From JBEKCD01 sp050015055 (GTDB lineage: Archaea > Thermoproteota > Bathyarchaeia > Bathyarchaeales > Bathycorpusculaceae), in assembly GCA_050015055.1 (NCBI GenBank), contig JBEKCD010000013.1, positions 1 to 64,000 of the forward strand: a DNA stretch of 64,000 nt. The letters are read 5' to 3'. The notes under the pieces were generated by a model. It ran no database searches and was not told the DNA's origin. It saw only the letters and a program-made list of their open reading frames with translations. Position numbers and translations under genes: made by a program. This document shows, one piece after another, positions 8,767 through 16,363 of the stretch (position 1 is the first letter of the stretch; each line of letters opens with the position of its first letter).

Positions 8767-8965
8767 CTGCGCGCTGCTTTAACGCTCACGCGCGGTGTGA
8801 CTCAACTCCCAAGCTTTGATCTAAATGATTTGATCCGAAACCGATTTCTCAAGAAAACTTTGGATATTAATACTCGTGGTCTCTGGGAATCACGCTGGTT
8901 AGGCTTGTCTGGCATGATGCGAGCTGGAATGACGGTTGGGCGTGATTTTCGGTGCTGGATGTCAG

Positions 8966-9745
8966 CTATTTTCTTCTGCTGAACGCCAGGGTCCCAACCG
9001 TGATCATCACGACGTCAAAGACGCAGACTACTAACAGGTTGAAGTAAAGCGGATAGAGTGGCTGCCACGCGTTTCCGCCAACAATCGTTCTCAGAGCGTC
9101 CACGCCGTACGTCAACGGGTCGAACCTTGACGCTATTTGCAGCCAAGTTGGAACGGGTCCGCGGAGCGGGATTATCGCGCCGCTGAGGAAGAACAGTGGC
9201 AGGTTTATGAAGCTCTGGATGACTCCGAAGCTTTCCAGGCTTTCGATGAAACTGGCTACTGTGAGCCCTATGCCTACTAGTCCAAAAGTGATTAGAATCA
9301 TGATTGGCAAAGCCTCCAAGAAAATCGTGGGATTCAAACTTATTCCCAACGCCGGGCCCAACACGGCGCCCAACACGAAAACGGTTATCCCTTGAATGAC
9401 GGCATCTGTACTGTCGCCCAGCATTTTGCCCAAGAAAACCGAAAAGCGCGAAATCGGTGCTACCATTATCTCTTTCAAGAACCCAAATTCCTTATCCCAT
9501 ATTACTGAGATGCCCATAAACATCGAAGTGAACAAGAGCGTCTGCCCGACTATGCCTGGAAAGATGTACTGTGGGTAGGTCAGGTTGCCTAGCTCGAGCG
9601 CGCTTGCCGAAAGGCGTAGGCCACTGCCGAATATGGCCAGCCAAAGCAGAGGCTGGACGAAGCTGCTGACGATTCTCGCCCTGTCTCTGAGGTAGCGTTT
9701 GACTTCGCGCAGCCAAAGCGTGTAAATCCCCCTGATCTCCGTCAT
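8966..9745 (-). CDS. ABC-2 type transporter permease (DrrB-like)
   Basis: The 259-residue protein has about six hydrophobic segments and the ABC-2 signature region, including LRDRARIVSSFVQPLLWLAIFGSG at the start and FGVIQSFINLPLFFLSGAIIPL near residue 185. The latter is typical of drug/lipid exporters of the daunorubicin family. It overlaps the ATPase gene upstream by 4 bp, so the two are co-translated and form one exporter of two ATPases and two permeases. Substrate cannot be inferred from sequence. A second complete system of the same class is at 24448-26189, there with its own regulator. Confidence 0.87.
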   Translation of the reverse strand: MTEIRGIYTLWLREVKRYLRDRARIVSSFVQPLLWLAIFGSGLRLSASALELGNLTYPQYIFPGIVGQTLLFTSMFMGISVIWDKEFGFLKEIMVAPISRFSVFLGKMLGDSTDAVIQGITVFVLGAVLGPALGISLNPTIFLEALPIMILITFGLVGIGLTVASFIESLESFGVIQSFINLPLFFLSGAIIPLRGPVPTWLQIASRFDPLTYGVDALRTIVGGNAWQPLYPLYFNLLVVCVFDVVMITVGTLAFSRRK

Positions 9746-10740
9746 TTGATTCGCCTTCTCCTGATTGCGGACAGACCGTGAAGCTCTTCACCGCCTTCAG
9801 TCCTAATCGCCCGACCGGTGTAATGCAGGAAAACATCTGCAAGGTTGGGCTCACGAAGAGTGACTGATTCAACGAAGATGCCGTTTTTCGCCGCCGTTTC
9901 TACTAGCCTAGGCAAAAGGGCCTTTCCGCCTCGAACGGTGAGTTCAAGTCCGTCGTCCACTTCAGCGGTTTTCAGAACACCTGCAGTTCCGGCAACGACA
10001 GAGGTGAGCTTCGCGGCCTCCTTTGTCTTGATGGTTATGACGTCGCCTTCAAGAGTGTCCTTCAGTTTGGCTGGTGTGTCTGAGGCCACAATCTTGCCAT
10101 AGTCCATGATAGCTATTCGGTCTGAAAGCCGGTCAGCCTCTTCCATGTAATGTGTCGTTAAAATTATGGTAATCTCGTGGGCCTTCCTCAAGTCCTCAAT
10201 GTACGACCAAATGTGCTCTCGCGTCTGAGGATCAAGTCCAATGGTGGGTTCATCCAAGAACAAGATCTTTGGATAGTGTATCAGTCCTCTGGCAATTTCC
10301 AAGCGCCGCCTCATCCCGCCACTGTAGGTTCGCAGGAGGTCGTCAGCTCTTCCCTCAAGCTCAACCAGCTTCAAAACATTATCAATACGTGGCTTCTGCT
10401 CGCCAGGCGGCACTCCGTAAAGGTTGGCGTGCATGTAGAGGTTCTCCTTGCCCGTGAGCCTGTCATCGATACTTGGATCCTGAAAAACTATGCCGATCGA
10501 CTTCCGCACCTGCGTATCCTGCTTGACGATGTCAAAACCGTTGACTTTGGCTGAACCAGAAGTGGGCTTCAGAATAGTGCAAAGCATCGAAATCGTCGTG
10601 GTCTTCCCTGCACCGTTAGGTCCCAGCAGACCGAAAACTTCCCCACGCTGAACTGAAATGTTGAGCTTGTCAACTGCCACGAGCCCGTTGAAGCGTCTGG
10701 TAAGCTCACTCGTCTCTATAGCATTTTCCAACAGCTTCAC
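9742..10740 (-). CDS. ABC exporter ATP-binding protein (DrrA-like)
   Basis: The Walker A motif is GLLGPNGAGKTTT, the signature is TYSGGMRRRLEIARG and the Walker B is ILFLDEPTIGLDPQTR, with the H-loop in TTHYMEEAD. A C-terminal extension of about 100 residues ending at SVTLREPNLADVFLHYTGRAIR is the DrrA-type regulatory tail with the conserved LREPSLEDVFL-like box. The start is GTG at 10740, followed by KLLENAIETSELTRRF. It lies directly upstream of, and overlaps, the permease gene. Function: ATP-driven export of a lipid-like or drug-like molecule; nothing indicates the substrate. Confidence 0.9.
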   Translation of the reverse strand: MKLLENAIETSELTRRFNGLVAVDKLNISVQRGEVFGLLGPNGAGKTTTISMLCTILKPTSGSAKVNGFDIVKQDTQVRKSIGIVFQDPSIDDRLTGKENLYMHANLYGVPPGEQKPRIDNVLKLVELEGRADDLLRTYSGGMRRRLEIARGLIHYPKILFLDEPTIGLDPQTREHIWSYIEDLRKAHEITIILTTHYMEEADRLSDRIAIMDYGKIVASDTPAKLKDTLEGDVITIKTKEAAKLTSVVAGTAGVLKTAEVDDGLELTVRGGKALLPRLVETAAKNGIFVESVTLREPNLADVFLHYTGRAIRTEGGEELHGLSAIRRRRIK

Positions 10741-10887
10741 TTTCGCTTTTCACAACACGCTTGGTCAAGCAAAAGCTGAAGCTAGAAAAAAAGTTTGTGC
10801 AGGGCAAGAACGGTTCCGGTGATGTAGGATCCTTGCAAGTGCACGCAAGACAAATATAGAGTTGCAGAGTTTTGGATTAAACCGGGC

Positions 10888-12051
10888 GTGGTGGAGATTA
10901 GAAGCAAGGTCAGCGGCATCGGATACATTAACAGGATCAGAGACAACTTGCTTAACGTCAAAAAGAGAGAATTGGCATCTTTGTACGAGGATCTGAAGTC
11001 GGCGGACTGTGTCGTTTGCGGGGGGTCTGGGCGATCGCTGTACTCGCTGAACGCGGCCATGAGTCAGATAGCCATCAGTCACATAGGCTGGAGAAACAAG
11101 GTTGTACTGACTCCTGACGACCCGGGTTTTCCTGGGAAGAACATGTATGACGCGGCAGCCGAGCTTGAGAGGCGGTACAACAAAATCTTTTTCTTGATAA
11201 ACTCTGGAAGCGGCGTGTCGGGCGATCCGCTGGGTTTGGCACAAGACCTTTCAAAATACATCGGCGAAAAGAAGTCGTCAAAGTTCTCTATGGGACTCAT
11301 AACCTCCAACCTGAACTCGCCGCTGGCAGACATTGCTTGCAAGTGTGGGCACGTTATCGAGTTGACGGGGCGAGGTAGAGCGAAACCCTCGCTTGACTAC
11401 AGTGAGACGGGCATAATGGGCGACATCTTCGAGCTGGGAAGCCTCCTCCTCCTGTGCATGATGACCGAGGCCATGTTCCGAAACCTAGAGCCGAACGAAG
11501 TGCTTCAGCTCTGCGAAGAAGAGTTCGCCAAGCTTGGACCAATGATCGATTCTATAACAGAATCTGAGACCTACTCGCGGCTCGTAGACATTTTGGAAAA
11601 GAGGACCGACGTCTTTCTCGGGGGAAAAGGTACAGCAAACGAAATAGTCAAGATGGCGGCGATAAGGCTCTTTCACATAAAGAGCACGCTCGGAGACAAC
11701 GTTTACGTCACCAGGGGTGTGAACACTCCACCGCCAAGACCAGGCGACCTGGAAATCCTTGTGTCATACTCTGGCGAAACTAAACCCGTCATAGCCTGGT
11801 GTGACATCCTGAAAAAATTGAATGGAACAGTCCTGTCGATCACTGGGACAAAAAAATCAACCTTGAAAGAAAAATCAGATCTTCAGATAACTTTAGAGGA
11901 AGAAGTTAAGCCTGGGCAGCCTAGGAGGTTTTACATGAGGGCAGCGTACGTTCTAAGCCCACTGCCCGTAAGACTGGTTGAAAGACTGGGCGAAAGAGGG
12001 CTCAGGCTCCCCGAATACATAATCAACTGGCATCATTCGCTCACCGAATAA
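10888..12051 (+). CDS. double-SIS-domain sugar-phosphate-binding protein
   Basis: Two SIS (sugar isomerase) domains are visible. The first contains CVVCGGSGRSLYSLNAAM and IFFLINSGSGVSGD. The second contains VFLGGKGTANEIVKMAAIRLFHI and ILVSYSGETKPVIAWCDIL; the SGETKP type of loop binds sugar phosphates. The tandem layout resembles GlmS isomerase halves and bifunctional phosphoglucose/phosphomannose isomerases, but there is no glutaminase domain, so amination is unlikely. An aldose-ketose isomerase or a sugar-phosphate sensor fits best. The start is GTG 10888, itself followed by an in-frame GTG. It is divergent from the ABC exporter and ends before a 339-bp gap. Confidence 0.82.
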   Translation: MVEIRSKVSGIGYINRIRDNLLNVKKRELASLYEDLKSADCVVCGGSGRSLYSLNAAMSQIAISHIGWRNKVVLTPDDPGFPGKNMYDAAAELERRYNKIFFLINSGSGVSGDPLGLAQDLSKYIGEKKSSKFSMGLITSNLNSPLADIACKCGHVIELTGRGRAKPSLDYSETGIMGDIFELGSLLLLCMMTEAMFRNLEPNEVLQLCEEEFAKLGPMIDSITESETYSRLVDILEKRTDVFLGGKGTANEIVKMAAIRLFHIKSTLGDNVYVTRGVNTPPPRPGDLEILVSYSGETKPVIAWCDILKKLNGTVLSITGTKKSTLKEKSDLQITLEEEVKPGQPRRFYMRAAYVLSPLPVRLVERLGERGLRLPEYIINWHHSLTE

Positions 12052-12390
12052 AAAACACATGCCATCGGCTCTTCTTCACCGCGCGCGCGGATGTTTGCCA
12101 ATTGCAGGTGGGATACTTCCACTGGTAAACATGAAACGGAAAATATGAGCGGACATACCAACGAGCCGAGATCATTTCACTATCCATGACACGTTGGACA
12201 AAAGAATATGTGCCTGGCACGCACTGATGAACACGCGCAAAGCGTCTGTGCAGAATCTTATTTCGGGACAGATATCCAGAATCTGAACACTGTATCAAGA
12301 CCAATTCTTCATAAACTTCATAATCGCTCCTCAACAACTAGCAGTCAAAGTTCCTCTCAAGCTCAAGAAAAATTCGCGGGTAACAATATC
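12052..12390. other. gap without a convincing gene
   Basis: The stretch contains a perfect alternating GCGCGCGCG tract at 12081-12089, open frames that look like chance, and no tRNA-like or hairpin structure I could identify. The only organised part is the approach to the small membrane-anchored gene at 12391. Confidence 0.5.
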
Positions 12391-12771
12391 ATGATAAATC
12401 AAACTCAATCCCTTCTCATTTCATTGGCTATCATAGTTGTAAGCTTCATTTTCCTAGCCCCGCGGATAGTTCATCCCACGCAACCAGTCCTACTTCTGAA
12501 CCAGACAGTGGTTCTCACTCAAGATAACTACCAAACACAGTTCAATCTCGCGCTGAACAAGGGCGACCAATTGAACATCCAGCTTTCCGGCAACGGCGAC
12601 CTGGTGAATTTTATAATAACACAGCCTAGTTCCCCATCTCACCCACTAGTTGACGAAGAAGAACAAACAATCTTCACTTTCACCTGGACGGTTCCTCAAA
12701 CTGGGCCCTACGTTTTCTCTGTTGGCGCCGATAACGGCGCAACCGCCACCATTATAGTGACAAAAACGTGA
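12391..12771 (+). CDS. small membrane-anchored extracellular beta-domain protein
   Basis: The 126-residue protein opens with an uncleaved signal anchor (SLLISLAIIVVSFIFLAPRIV, residues about 7-27). About 95 residues follow that look like a beta-sandwich (LNKGDQLNIQLSGNGDLVNF, then TWTVPQTGPYVFSVGADNG), similar to pre-peptidase C-terminal or emp24/GOLD-like ligand domains. It should sit on the outer face of the membrane. The frame stays open upstream to 12208, but ATG 12391 immediately precedes the signal anchor and is the natural start. No partner gene is adjacent; an unrelated transposase remnant follows. Ligand unknown. Confidence 0.7.
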   Translation: MINQTQSLLISLAIIVVSFIFLAPRIVHPTQPVLLLNQTVVLTQDNYQTQFNLALNKGDQLNIQLSGNGDLVNFIITQPSSPSHPLVDEEEQTIFTFTWTVPQTGPYVFSVGADNGATATIIVTKT

Positions 12772-12882
12772 CCACCCATTTCACTCATGTCATGGGTTTC
12801 TGAAAAACGATCACTGAAGGAGTGGTGTCGCAATTTTATGAGCTGAGGGCGCGCAAAGACACTTGCAACAATGGAGAAAAAA

Positions 12883-13056
12883 ACCGCGCGCGCTCAGGTT
12901 GTGTTGGGTTAAGCCCGTGAGGTTCTTGAGTCGGTTGAACACTCGTTCGACTGCCACGCGCCTTCTGTAGGCTCGTCTGAGCTGTTGAGGTCCATGGCTC
13001 TTGAATTTTCTGTCGATTCTGAGGAGGCTTTTGACGTCCTTGCTAAGGGCTTTCGC
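12883..13056 (-). pseudogene. IS4/IS5-type DDE transposase remnant (C-terminal 58 codons)
   Basis: Read on the minus strand the frame gives KFKSHGPQQLRRAYRRRVA and then VERVFNRLKNLTGLTQHNL. The Y-x(6)-VER-x-F-x-RLK pattern holds the catalytic glutamate and the basic helix of IS4/IS5-superfamily DDE transposases. Only the C-terminal end survives: the frame begins right after the TAG stop of the substrate-binding gene upstream and in the same frame. No inverted ends or target duplication could be identified. It shows that an insertion sequence once occupied the end of this accessory patch and may have removed genes downstream of the binding protein. Confidence 0.72.
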
Positions 13057-13755
13057 CTATCTGGATGTATGGTGCCATCCATATTCTTCATAAATCTTCT
13101 TGCCTTTTTCGGATACTAGAAAGTCAATGAACCTCTTGACTAATTCTTTGTTCTTGGAGAAGGTTATTACACCTATTGCCGTGCTTCTATGCACTTGAAG
13201 GTCTTTCGGCAACTCTATGATATCCATGGTTTGCATGTTCAAGTTCTTGAAGGCATCCCATCCCAGAATTGCATCCACTTTTTTCTTGTTTATAAAAGAC
13301 ATCAATTCCCCGCACCCATCGGCATAAGCAACGGTGTTCTTTCTGATTTGCTCGGCAAATCCCGCTTTAGTTGCTAAATCATCCCAGACTCCCGTCAAGC
13401 AACCACTTACAGAAACACCAACGTGAATTCCTTCTTTCGCCAAATCAGACATTGACTTTATCCTTTTCGGATTTTCAGTTTGCACAAGAATAGCAGAGGT
13501 TCTTGAACCAAGGCTTCTTCTTGTTTCTTTAAGAACTAATCCCTTCAACTGTGCATGGTCAAGTATAAACTCTGAACCACAAGTCAACAAGTCGCCTTCT
13601 TTAGTTTCTGCGATTTCTTCAATAAGATTTTCAGCTTTTCCAACGGTAAACTCAAATTCTGTTCCGAATTTTGCTTTGAACTCTTCCGCACATTTCTTTA
13701 TAGGGGGTGCTACTGCACCAGCGGAAAAAACATGGAGATTGTTTTGTTTCGACAT
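13057..13755 (-). CDS. cytosolic ModA/WtpA-like substrate-binding protein
   Basis: The sequence begins almost at once with LHVFSAGAVAPPIKKCAEEF, the opening strand and anion-binding loop of molybdate/tungstate-type (class II) periplasmic binding proteins. GDLLTCGSEFILDHAQ, VGVSVSGCLTGVWDDLATKA and VKRFIDFLVSEKGKKIYEEYGW follow as in ModA. Unlike ModA it has no signal peptide or lipobox, so it should stay in the cytosol. No permease or ATPase gene is adjacent. It follows the Cys/His-rich miniprotein gene by 33 nt, so the two are probably one transcript. The likely ligand is an oxyanion (inference). ATG 13755 is preferred over GTG 13767; the stop abuts the transposase remnant. Confidence 0.78.
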   Translation of the reverse strand: MSKQNNLHVFSAGAVAPPIKKCAEEFKAKFGTEFEFTVGKAENLIEEIAETKEGDLLTCGSEFILDHAQLKGLVLKETRRSLGSRTSAILVQTENPKRIKSMSDLAKEGIHVGVSVSGCLTGVWDDLATKAGFAEQIRKNTVAYADGCGELMSFINKKKVDAILGWDAFKNLNMQTMDIIELPKDLQVHRSTAIGVITFSKNKELVKRFIDFLVSEKGKKIYEEYGWHHTSR

Positions 13756-13788
13756 ATTCTTTCCCACACCAATTACTTGTATGGATAC

Positions 13789-13989
13789 TTAACTTTGCAT
13801 TTCTTTGATTTTCTCTTCGACTGCTTCAAGCTCTTTCTTCAGTTCTTCTGCGTAGTTCTTTAGCTTCTCAGTCTTCTCACCCTTGGTTAGGAAACGTCTT
13901 CTGTAACCTTGCTCATGTTCATGCATACCACAGCCACAGTAACTATCATGTCTTCCATGATGCATACCACAACCACATTCATCGTTCAT
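13789..13989 (-). CDS. Cys/His-rich metal-binding miniprotein with coiled-coil tail (DUF5320-like)
   Basis: The 66-residue protein has two GCGMH-type motifs in its first third (ECGCGMHHGRH and YCGCGMHEHE), giving four Cys and many His for metal binding. A basic linker and a charged amphipathic helix follow (KNYAEELKKELEAVEEKIKEM), likely a coiled coil. This layout recalls the small DUF5320-type proteins found beside Fe-Mo-cofactor and metal-handling genes. ATG 13989 is chosen because a complete GAGGTGA lies 8 nt upstream, although a GTG at 14001 is in frame. The promoter is the symmetrical TATTTAAA shared with the divergent HxlR gene. Together with the binding protein downstream it suggests metal or oxyanion handling. 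Confidence 0.72.
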   Translation of the reverse strand: MNDECGCGMHHGRHDSYCGCGMHEHEQGYRRRFLTKGEKTEKLKNYAEELKKELEAVEEKIKEMQS

Positions 13990-14029
13990 GTCTTGATTCA
14001 CCTCACTTTTCGTTTAACTATAGAAAGTA

Positions 14030-14065
14030 AAGTATTTAAACTATCAAGTTTATAGTGTGATAGTT
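14030..14065. promoter_or_regulatory. divergent promoter with candidate HxlR operator
   Basis: TATTTAAA at 14033-14040 is nearly symmetrical and well placed as TATA box for both the minus-strand metal gene and the plus-strand HxlR gene. An inverted repeat, AACTATC (14039-14045) and GATAGTT (14059-14065), overlaps it and reaches the expected plus-strand start of transcription. This is the arrangement expected for an autoregulated repressor; the binding is inferred, not seen. Confidence 0.55.
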
Positions 14066-14089
14066 GCTATTGACAGCGAAAGTGAGTGT

Positions 14090-14506
14090 ATGCAGAAGAG
14101 AAATGAAGTGGTTTGTTATTGTCCGATTGAAGGAGTCATAGACGTGATTAGCAAAAAATGGGCACTTCTTATCATAAATGCAATCGGGAACTACGGTAGC
14201 CTCAGATTCAACAAACTTATAGAAGAACTGGATGGCATAAGCCCCAAAACTCTTGCAGACACGTTGAAACGACTTCAAAATGAACAGTTGCTCAAGAGAG
14301 AGTCATTCGCTGAAATCCCGCCTCGTGTTGAATACTCATTGACAGAAGACGGACAAGGGCTAAGAGAAGCGGTTGTTCCCATCCTCAAATGGGCGGCAAC
14401 AAGGCAAGGCTCAAAAAGGAAAAAGTGCTCCCTAGCCTATAGGAAAATGCCCGCACACAGAATAAAGGATAGAGCCACTCAACAAAGATGCCACGGTGAC
14501 TCATGA
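14090..14506 (+). CDS. HxlR-family winged-helix transcriptional regulator
   Basis: After CYCPIEGVIDVISKKWALLII, the HxlR hallmark (C-P-x(8-10)-KW), come the recognition helix region FNKLIEELDGISPKTLADTL and the wing PPRVEYSLTEDGQGL. HxlR proteins are dimeric winged-helix regulators that often sense redox or small molecules through the N-terminal Cys; here two neighbouring cysteines (CYC) are available. ATG 14090 is preferred over GTG 14057 because transcription from the shared TATA box should begin near 14062. It is divergent from the metal/binding-protein pair and probably controls it. The C-terminal 25 residues are basic and atypical. Confidence 0.85.
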   Translation: MQKRNEVVCYCPIEGVIDVISKKWALLIINAIGNYGSLRFNKLIEELDGISPKTLADTLKRLQNEQLLKRESFAEIPPRVEYSLTEDGQGLREAVVPILKWAATRQGSKRKKCSLAYRKMPAHRIKDRATQQRCHGDS

Positions 14507-14592
14507 TAACCAGCTTCACTTCTTCTGAAAACACTCCATGCAGAAACTGAAACTGAGAAAAGACCAGAGGATTCTTCCATTAGCACCTAAAA

Positions 14593-14682
14593 ATTGATGT
14601 TGCGTTAATTGTCTTTTTGAGAACTGACTGAAAATATGGAAAGTGACAGAATTGTTACACATTTTGTTACAGTTTTCCATGC
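14593..14682 (+). repeat. dispersed repeat family B, copy 1
   Basis: The stretch ATGTTGCGTT, then TTGTCTTTTTGAGAAC, then GTGACAG and TTGTTACACATTTTGTTACA, ending TTTCCATGC, recurs inverted at 22283-22368 with the blocks in the same order and spacing. It lies in the otherwise gene-free gap 14507-14849, which also holds GCGCGC tracts at 14703 and 14784. Both copies have a GCGCGC tract just beyond the ATGC end. No coding frame is evident. Confidence 0.8.
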
Positions 14683-14849
14683 AAAGCCGTACATTCCGCA
14701 TAAGCGCGCGTAGCGGGGGGCGTACGGACTCAAAGCGATTAAAGAGTGCACTTGATTTGTCTTCTATTGGAAATATCGTAATTAGCGCGCAAAACTAAAA
14801 TAGCGGATTTCCATAACGCTGCAAATTCTGAGTCGAGGAGTGACCGCGT

Positions 14850-16271
14850 GTGGACATGCCGTCTGGTTTTTCTCAGAATGAGGAAGTTGTGAAGTTTGTT
14901 TCGGACAATAACATCAAGATTGCCAATTTGTGTCACATTCCGGAAGACGGCAGGCTGAAGACACTGAGCTTTTCGGCAACAGACGAAAAGCGATTGCTGG
15001 AAATGCTGGACTTCGGGGAGAGAGTAGATGGTTCGAGCTTGTTCTCTTTCATTGAGCCTGGTCGAAGCGACATATACATAAAACCGAGGATTGGCAGGGT
15101 TTTCATTAACCCCTTTGCGACGGTTCCGACGTTGAATATTTTGTGTGACTATTTGGATGAGAAAGGAAACCCGTTGAATATCGCTCCTGTGAACGTTTTG
15201 AAACGCGCTGAGAAGAGGCTTCACTCTTCAGTCGGCTTCGAATTGAAAGCTATGTGTGAGCTGGAGTTCTATATCATGTCTAGGCTGGAGTCTGAGATGC
15301 TTTTCGCAGGGATGGCGGACAAGAATTATCATGACTCTGCACCTTTCGCCAGGTTTGAAGATGTTAGGAATGAGATCATGGCCGCTTTGGCTAATGTTGG
15401 CATTGCAACGAAATACGGGCACAGTGAAGCTGGGCGAATCTTGACTGAGGATAACATGCTGCTTGAGCAGCATGAGATTGAATTAATCCCAAGAGACATG
15501 GGCGAAATGGCTGAGACGGTGACTATTGCGAAGTGGGTTGTCCGAAACGTCTGTTCGAACCATGGCGTGTCGGCCTCTTTTTCCCCGAAGATCGCGATGA
15601 CACACGCGGGATCAGGGATGCACATCCACATGTGCGGAATAAAAGATAATGAGAATGTTCTTGCAGGCAAGGATGGAGCCCTCAGCGATTGTGCACTGGA
15701 AATGATTGGTGGGATCCTGAGGTTTGCACCAAGCCTTGCAGCTTTCGGAAACACCGTTCCTGTTTCGTATCTACGTTTCATTTCAACCAAAGAATCGCCT
15801 ATGAGCATTTGCTGGGGCGCCAGAAACCGGTTAGCTCTAATAAGAATCCCGTTGTGGTGGGACTACAGAATGCAGGGTCCGAAGAGGGAGGACTGCCGGA
15901 GAACTTTCGAATACAGAGCCCCAGATGCCTTCGCAAGCACATATCTTATCCTGGCCGCGCTGACGATTGCTGCTGACTACGGTGTGCAGAATCCAAAAGA
16001 TGCGTTGAAAATCGCCCAAGATTCGCACGCAGACGCCAAGAACAGCGGGCAAAAGAGGTTCAAAGCTTTGCCGTGTTCCTGCAGCGAATCTGCAAACAAC
16101 CTCGAGGAAGACAGGCGATTCTATGAGGCAGATGATGTTTTCCCGAAGAGACTTGTAGACAAGACTATCGAGAAGCTTAAAGCATACGACGACGGTGAAT
16201 TATGGAAAGGACTCATTGGAAAGCCACACGAAGTGGACTCACTACTGAGACAGTATCTACACTATGGCTAG
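14850..16271 (+). CDS. glutamine synthetase family protein
   Basis: The beta-grasp motif VDGSSLFSFIEPGRSDIYI is followed by CELEFYIM (metal-ligand Glu), HSEAGRILTEDNMLLEQHEIEL, GSGMHIHM (ATP/metal site) and ARNRLALIRIP (phosphate-binding Arg residues), so the fold and catalytic frame are those of glutamine synthetase. Differences from true GlnA are clear: the usual N-x-Y-K-R-L-x-P-G-x-E-A-P loop reads YLRFISTKESPMSICW, and PDPSANPYL reads PDAFASTYL. It may therefore ligate an amine other than ammonia, or be a divergent GS. The GTG start 14850 follows GAGGAGTGA. It is 92 nt upstream of three GOGAT-type genes in the same direction, which argues for nitrogen assimilation. Confidence 0.85.
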   Translation: MDMPSGFSQNEEVVKFVSDNNIKIANLCHIPEDGRLKTLSFSATDEKRLLEMLDFGERVDGSSLFSFIEPGRSDIYIKPRIGRVFINPFATVPTLNILCDYLDEKGNPLNIAPVNVLKRAEKRLHSSVGFELKAMCELEFYIMSRLESEMLFAGMADKNYHDSAPFARFEDVRNEIMAALANVGIATKYGHSEAGRILTEDNMLLEQHEIELIPRDMGEMAETVTIAKWVVRNVCSNHGVSASFSPKIAMTHAGSGMHIHMCGIKDNENVLAGKDGALSDCALEMIGGILRFAPSLAAFGNTVPVSYLRFISTKESPMSICWGARNRLALIRIPLWWDYRMQGPKREDCRRTFEYRAPDAFASTYLILAALTIAADYGVQNPKDALKIAQDSHADAKNSGQKRFKALPCSCSESANNLEEDRRFYEADDVFPKRLVDKTIEKLKAYDDGELWKGLIGKPHEVDSLLRQYLHYG

Positions 16272-16363
16272 TCCAGCGCACTGCTATGCACACTGAGGTA
16301 ACGACATCGGAAGCGTTGAGTTTATTAGATTCCGAACTGCGATTTGAAGGCTAGGTGCTTCTG

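Noticed and set aside
8797..8982. 61-codon frame between the flavodoxin and ABC permease genes
   Set aside because: No motif, no ribosome-binding site and overlap with the end of the permease gene.
12100..12160. origin-recognition-box-like sequence (TTCCACTGGTAAACATGAAACGG)
   Set aside because: It differs from the ORB core in several positions, stands alone without an inverted partner, and no cdc6/orc1 gene is nearby.
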